Notes under the pieces: model-generated
Database searches by the model: none
What the model saw: the letters and a program-made list of their open reading frames with translations, nothing else
Told to the model about the DNA's origin: nothing
Part shown: positions 5,624 through 7,681 of the stretch, one piece after another
How positions within the stretch are numbered: position 1 is the stretch's first letter
How the letters are laid out: each line of letters begins with the position of its first letter
Origin: Pseudorhodobacter antarcticus
GTDB lineage: Bacteria > Pseudomonadota > Alphaproteobacteria > Rhodobacterales > Rhodobacteraceae
Assembly (NCBI GenBank): GCA_945897655.1
Contig: CAMDHB010000154.1
Span: 1-7,681 of the forward strand
Direction of reading: 5' to 3'
Length of the DNA: 7,681 nt
Program-made: the position numbers and the translations under genes

Positions 5624-6354
5624 GCAGCCCCGCCGATCCGGCGCAGACAGGCAGGACCGGCGGCAATTTGCGCCACCTGGTCCTGCAAAAGCTGTCGCCG
5701 GTTGGTCTTGTGGTGAAAAGGCGCAGGCAGTCGCTGCGCCAAAATCCAGTCGGTCAGTGTGCGTTCGCTATCCGCTGCTTCAAGTGCCGACAGGTCGGCA
5801 TTCCTGTTTGGCCGGTCCACATTCCAAAGATCCACGAGCCGGAACGGACGCTCGTGCTGATCATCCGGCCGAACCACCCCCCATCGTCCCGCCAGGATCG
5901 GCGGCAAGGGTGGGTTCATAAGAAAACGAGCCGAAAAAGCCGGGGTATTGGTCGATGGCGCGGCGCAGGGACGCGTGGTAGCCGCAATACTCGGTCCAGA
6001 CAGCCTGAGCCCGGATTGTCGGGTGGCACCACTGAAAAGACCTCGGTAGAGGCATCAAAACACAGGGACAGCGTCGGGTCTGGGCCGTGCCGTGGGGCAA
6101 AATCGTCCCAGAAACTGTCCCGCCGCGTGGCCAAATTATCGGTCAAGCTGAGAAACAGGGGTGCGTCTTCCGTTTGGTGCAATCTGCGCGAAGCGAGTCG
6201 CGGCGCGTTGCCCTGCACGCCACACTTGAGCCCCACCTTGCTGGTTGTACAGCACGCCGTGGCGGTTGTTGAGGAATATGACACGGCCGGCAAGTTTGAC
6301 GCGCAACGCCTGTTGGGCATGCCACGGCATCGGGACAGTCTGGATCACTGCCAT
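5620..6354 (-). pseudogene. Frameshifted gene of unknown function (about 245 codons)
   Basis: Coding-like protein sequence continues across this stretch but changes frame three times. The first part (from ATG 6354; ALRVKLAGRVIFLNNRHGVL) ends in frame at 6136. The second, in the next frame, includes APLFLSLTDNLATRRDSFWD and ends at 5916. The third includes AQAVWTEYCGYHASLRRAID and ends at 5861. The fourth is back in the first frame (GRWGVVRPDD, FRLVDLWNVDRPNRNADLSA, LTDWILAQRLPAPFHH) and stops at 5620. Each change is a +1 shift, as one-base insertions would give. Candidate sites on the minus strand are G runs near 6231-6234, 6010-6012 and a six-G run at 5877-5882. The reading frame starts 12 bases after ccmG, suggesting it once belonged to that operon. 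I do not recognise the family. It may be a true pseudogene or a spot with sequence errors. Confidence 0.65.
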
Positions 6355-6366
6355 GCCGCTGCTTCG

Positions 6367-6894
6367 TCAGTTGGCTGCGGCTTTGGCCATCGCCGGACGC
6401 AGGGTCTTTTCCAGCACAGCCTCGGTTATGGGCCCGGCCCAGCGCAGCACCACTGTGCCGCTGCCATCAATCACATATGTTTCGGGCACCCCATACACGC
6501 CCCAATCCAGCGCCATCCGCCCGCTGTCGGCCCCAAGCTTGGCATAGGGGTTACCCATTTCAGCCAGAAATCCTTGGGCGGCGTCGGGCTCGTCCTTGTA
6601 GTTGATGCCGTAGATCACCACGCCCTCCTCGCGCAACCGGTCCAGCACCGGATGTTCCACCCGGCAAGGCTGACACCAGCTGGCCCAGAAGTTTACCAGC
6701 TTGACCCCGGGCGCCATCAGATCTGCTTGGGTCACAGGGTCGCCGTTGCCCAGCGCCGCCACAGTGACCATTGGGGCCACACGCCCTTCCATCGTCGAAG
6801 GCAGGTTCGCCTCACCCGTGCCCAGCTTGACATAGCTGGCCGCAAGCAGCCCCACCACCACAACCAAGGGCAACACCATCAGCGGTTTAACCAT
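6367..6894 (-). CDS. ccmG: CcmG/DsbE periplasmic thiol:disulfide oxidoreductase
   Basis: Membrane-anchored thioredoxin-like protein that keeps the CxxCH haem-binding cysteines of apocytochrome c, or CcmH, reduced in the periplasm. It is 175 aa. Residues 3-20 form a hydrophobic N-terminal anchor. The active site is WCQPC (73-77) within VNFWASWCQPC, followed by the CcmG-specific GINYKD (96-101) and the cis-proline loop GVYGVPETYVIDGSG (132-146). The start is the ATG at 6894, which overlaps the last 8 bases of ccmD; a TTG at 6915 in the same frame is possible but less likely. An AAGGG lies about 10 bases upstream. The next coding stretch downstream begins 12 bases after the stop. Confidence 0.95.
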   Translation of the reverse strand: MVKPLMVLPLVVVVGLLAASYVKLGTGEANLPSTMEGRVAPMVTVAALGNGDPVTQADLMAPGVKLVNFWASWCQPCRVEHPVLDRLREEGVVIYGINYKDEPDAAQGFLAEMGNPYAKLGADSGRMALDWGVYGVPETYVIDGSGTVVLRWAGPITEAVLEKTLRPAMAKAAAN

Positions 6895-7045
6895 CGGATT
6901 TGGCCCTTGCCTCAACTTCTTGCAACGCGCGCTTGACCCGCGCGCCCTGCCACAGCGTCAGTACGACCAGCGCCACCAGCAAGACCAGCGCCGCACCATA
7001 AGCCCCGAGAACGGTGCCCGCATATTTCCCCAAGTCAGGCATCAT
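6887..7045 (-). CDS. ccmD: CcmD, small haem exporter subunit
   Basis: A 52-aa single-pass membrane protein of the CcmABCD haem-handling complex; in E. coli CcmD is needed for release of holo-CcmE from CcmABC. The sequence shows the typical layout: a short N-terminus PDLGKYAGTVLGAYG, a hydrophobic helix ALVLLVALVVLTLW (residues 19-32), then a basic coiled segment QGARVKRALQEVEARAK. Two consecutive ATGs are available; the first (7045) overlaps the ccmC TGA as ATGA, the second is at 7042. It overlaps ccmG by 8 bases at its other end. The family is recognised by size, topology and position between ccmC and ccmG. Confidence 0.92.
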   Translation of the reverse strand: MMPDLGKYAGTVLGAYGAALVLLVALVVLTLWQGARVKRALQEVEARAKSDG

Positions 7046-7681
7046 GCCACCCGCTCCCGCGTCAAAAGCGATTTCATCCGCCGCGCCCTGATTTCGGTCC
7101 GTGTCCGCAGCAGGACCAGCGTCACGAACAACAGCACAAACCCCGCGATGCAGGTCCATAACGGAAAGGCATACACATCCGACACATGCTCTTTCTTGTC
7201 CACACTCAGCGACGCGCCCTGATGCAGGCCCTGATTCCAGAACATCACCGCATAGCGCGACATGAAGGCAAAGACTGACCCCACGATGCACAGAACGCTC
7301 GTCAGATCCGCCGCCGTATCCGGATCCTCGATCGCCTCCCAAAGGGCGATGTACCCAAGATAGAACAACCCCAAGATCAGGAACGATGTCAGCCGCGGGT
7401 CCCAGGCCCACCAGGTGCCCCACATCGGCTGGCCCCAGATTGCCCCCGTGACCAGACCGATCAGCGTGAAGGTCAGGCCAACCGGCCCCGCCGCCTTGGC
7501 CGCAAGTGCGGACACATGGTGCCGCCGGATCAGCCAGATCAGCGACCCCGCCAGCATCATGAACCACGCCGTCACAGCCATCATGGCGCTTGGCACATGC
7601 AGATAGATGATCTTGACGGTTGATCCCTGCTTGTAATCATCGGGCGTCAGGAAAAACCCCCAGAACAGCCCCCCCGCCAAC
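7042..7681 (-). CDS. ccmC: CcmC haem-handling protein, 5' end beyond window
   Basis: Integral membrane protein of the HHP family that presents periplasmic haem to the chaperone CcmE during cytochrome c maturation. About 212 C-terminal residues are visible, so roughly 30 N-terminal residues lie past the right edge compared with E. coli (about 245 aa). The signature tryptophan-rich loop GQPMWGTWWAWDPRLT (83-98 of the visible part) is intact. The two conserved axial histidines are present in YLHVPSA (His28) and LHQGASLS (His153). Several hydrophobic segments follow the expected six-helix topology, with a basic cytoplasmic tail RTRTEIRARRMKS. The stop overlaps the ccmD start (ATGA). The frame is open to the window edge; the TTG at 7680 is internal and is not a start. 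Confidence 0.96.
   Translation of the reverse strand, partial: LAGGLFWGFFLTPDDYKQGSTVKIIYLHVPSAMMAVTAWFMMLAGSLIWLIRRHHVSALAAKAAGPVGLTFTLIGLVTGAIWGQPMWGTWWAWDPRLTSFLILGLFYLGYIALWEAIEDPDTAADLTSVLCIVGSVFAFMSRYAVMFWNQGLHQGASLSVDKKEHVSDVYAFPLWTCIAGFVLLFVTLVLLRTRTEIRARRMKSLLTRERVA

Noticed and set aside
5503..6936. A 477-codon open frame on the plus strand
   Set aside because: It runs out of the methyltransferase 3' end and opposite the frameshifted gene and ccmG. The product is Arg/Ser/His/Gln-rich and opposite a clear CcmG active site. It is open only because of antisense composition.
1..7681. CRISPR arrays, tRNA/rRNA genes, insertion sequences, phage attachment sites
   Set aside because: No regularly spaced repeats, cloverleaf-like segments, transposase motifs or flanking target duplications were seen on either strand.

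Overview
The window is GC-rich, densely packed bacterial DNA. Gene content and order point to an alphaproteobacterium, most likely a member of the Rhodobacteraceae/roseobacter group: a System I cytochrome c maturation cluster ccmC-ccmD-ccmG, a short Ppx/GppA phosphatase overlapping rlmE, and a small 'virulence factor' protein placed directly before a divergent methylenetetrahydrofolate reductase and a methyltetrahydrofolate:corrinoid methyltransferase. The lineage is inferred from gene families and order, not from a database search.

Layout from left to right. (1) 1-1508, minus strand: a Ppx/GppA-family phosphatase whose stop codon overlaps the start of rlmE (23S rRNA 2'-O-methyltransferase), which runs off the left edge. 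(2) 1509-1971: about 460 bases with no convincing gene. (3) 1972-3365, minus strand: a visibly AT-richer patch holding a 412-aa protein that looks like a GT-A-fold glycosyltransferase, with a possible 71-aa ORF just upstream and overlapping its start. This looks like an acquired or accessory insert. (4) 3400-5623, plus strand: a tight three-gene operon of a 101-aa Virulence_fact-domain protein, an MTHFR-family protein and a pterin-binding methyltransferase. (5) 5620-6354, minus strand: a gene whose coding signal passes through all three frames by three same-direction shifts, so a pseudogene or a stretch with sequence errors. It converges on the methyltransferase, and both stop codons share one CTAG. 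(6) 6367-7681, minus strand: ccmG, ccmD and ccmC, overlapping each other; ccmC is cut by the right edge.

How they work together. The plus-strand operon is the most interesting part. It links reduction or oxidation of the folate-bound one-carbon unit (MTHFR) to transfer of the methyl group between methyl-THF and a cobalamin protein (MeTr). No corrinoid protein, homocysteine-binding subunit or MttB-type methyltransferase is in the window, so the partner must be encoded elsewhere. Two readings fit: the pterin-binding part of a split B12-dependent methionine synthase, or a catabolic demethylation route that feeds methyl groups from methylated amines or betaines into folate. The small 'virulence factor' protein is probably an accessory of this chemistry rather than a virulence determinant. 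The ccm genes handle periplasmic haem delivery and thiol reduction for c-type cytochromes, and ppx-rlmE couple a phosphatase of the polyphosphate/pppGpp family to ribosome maturation.
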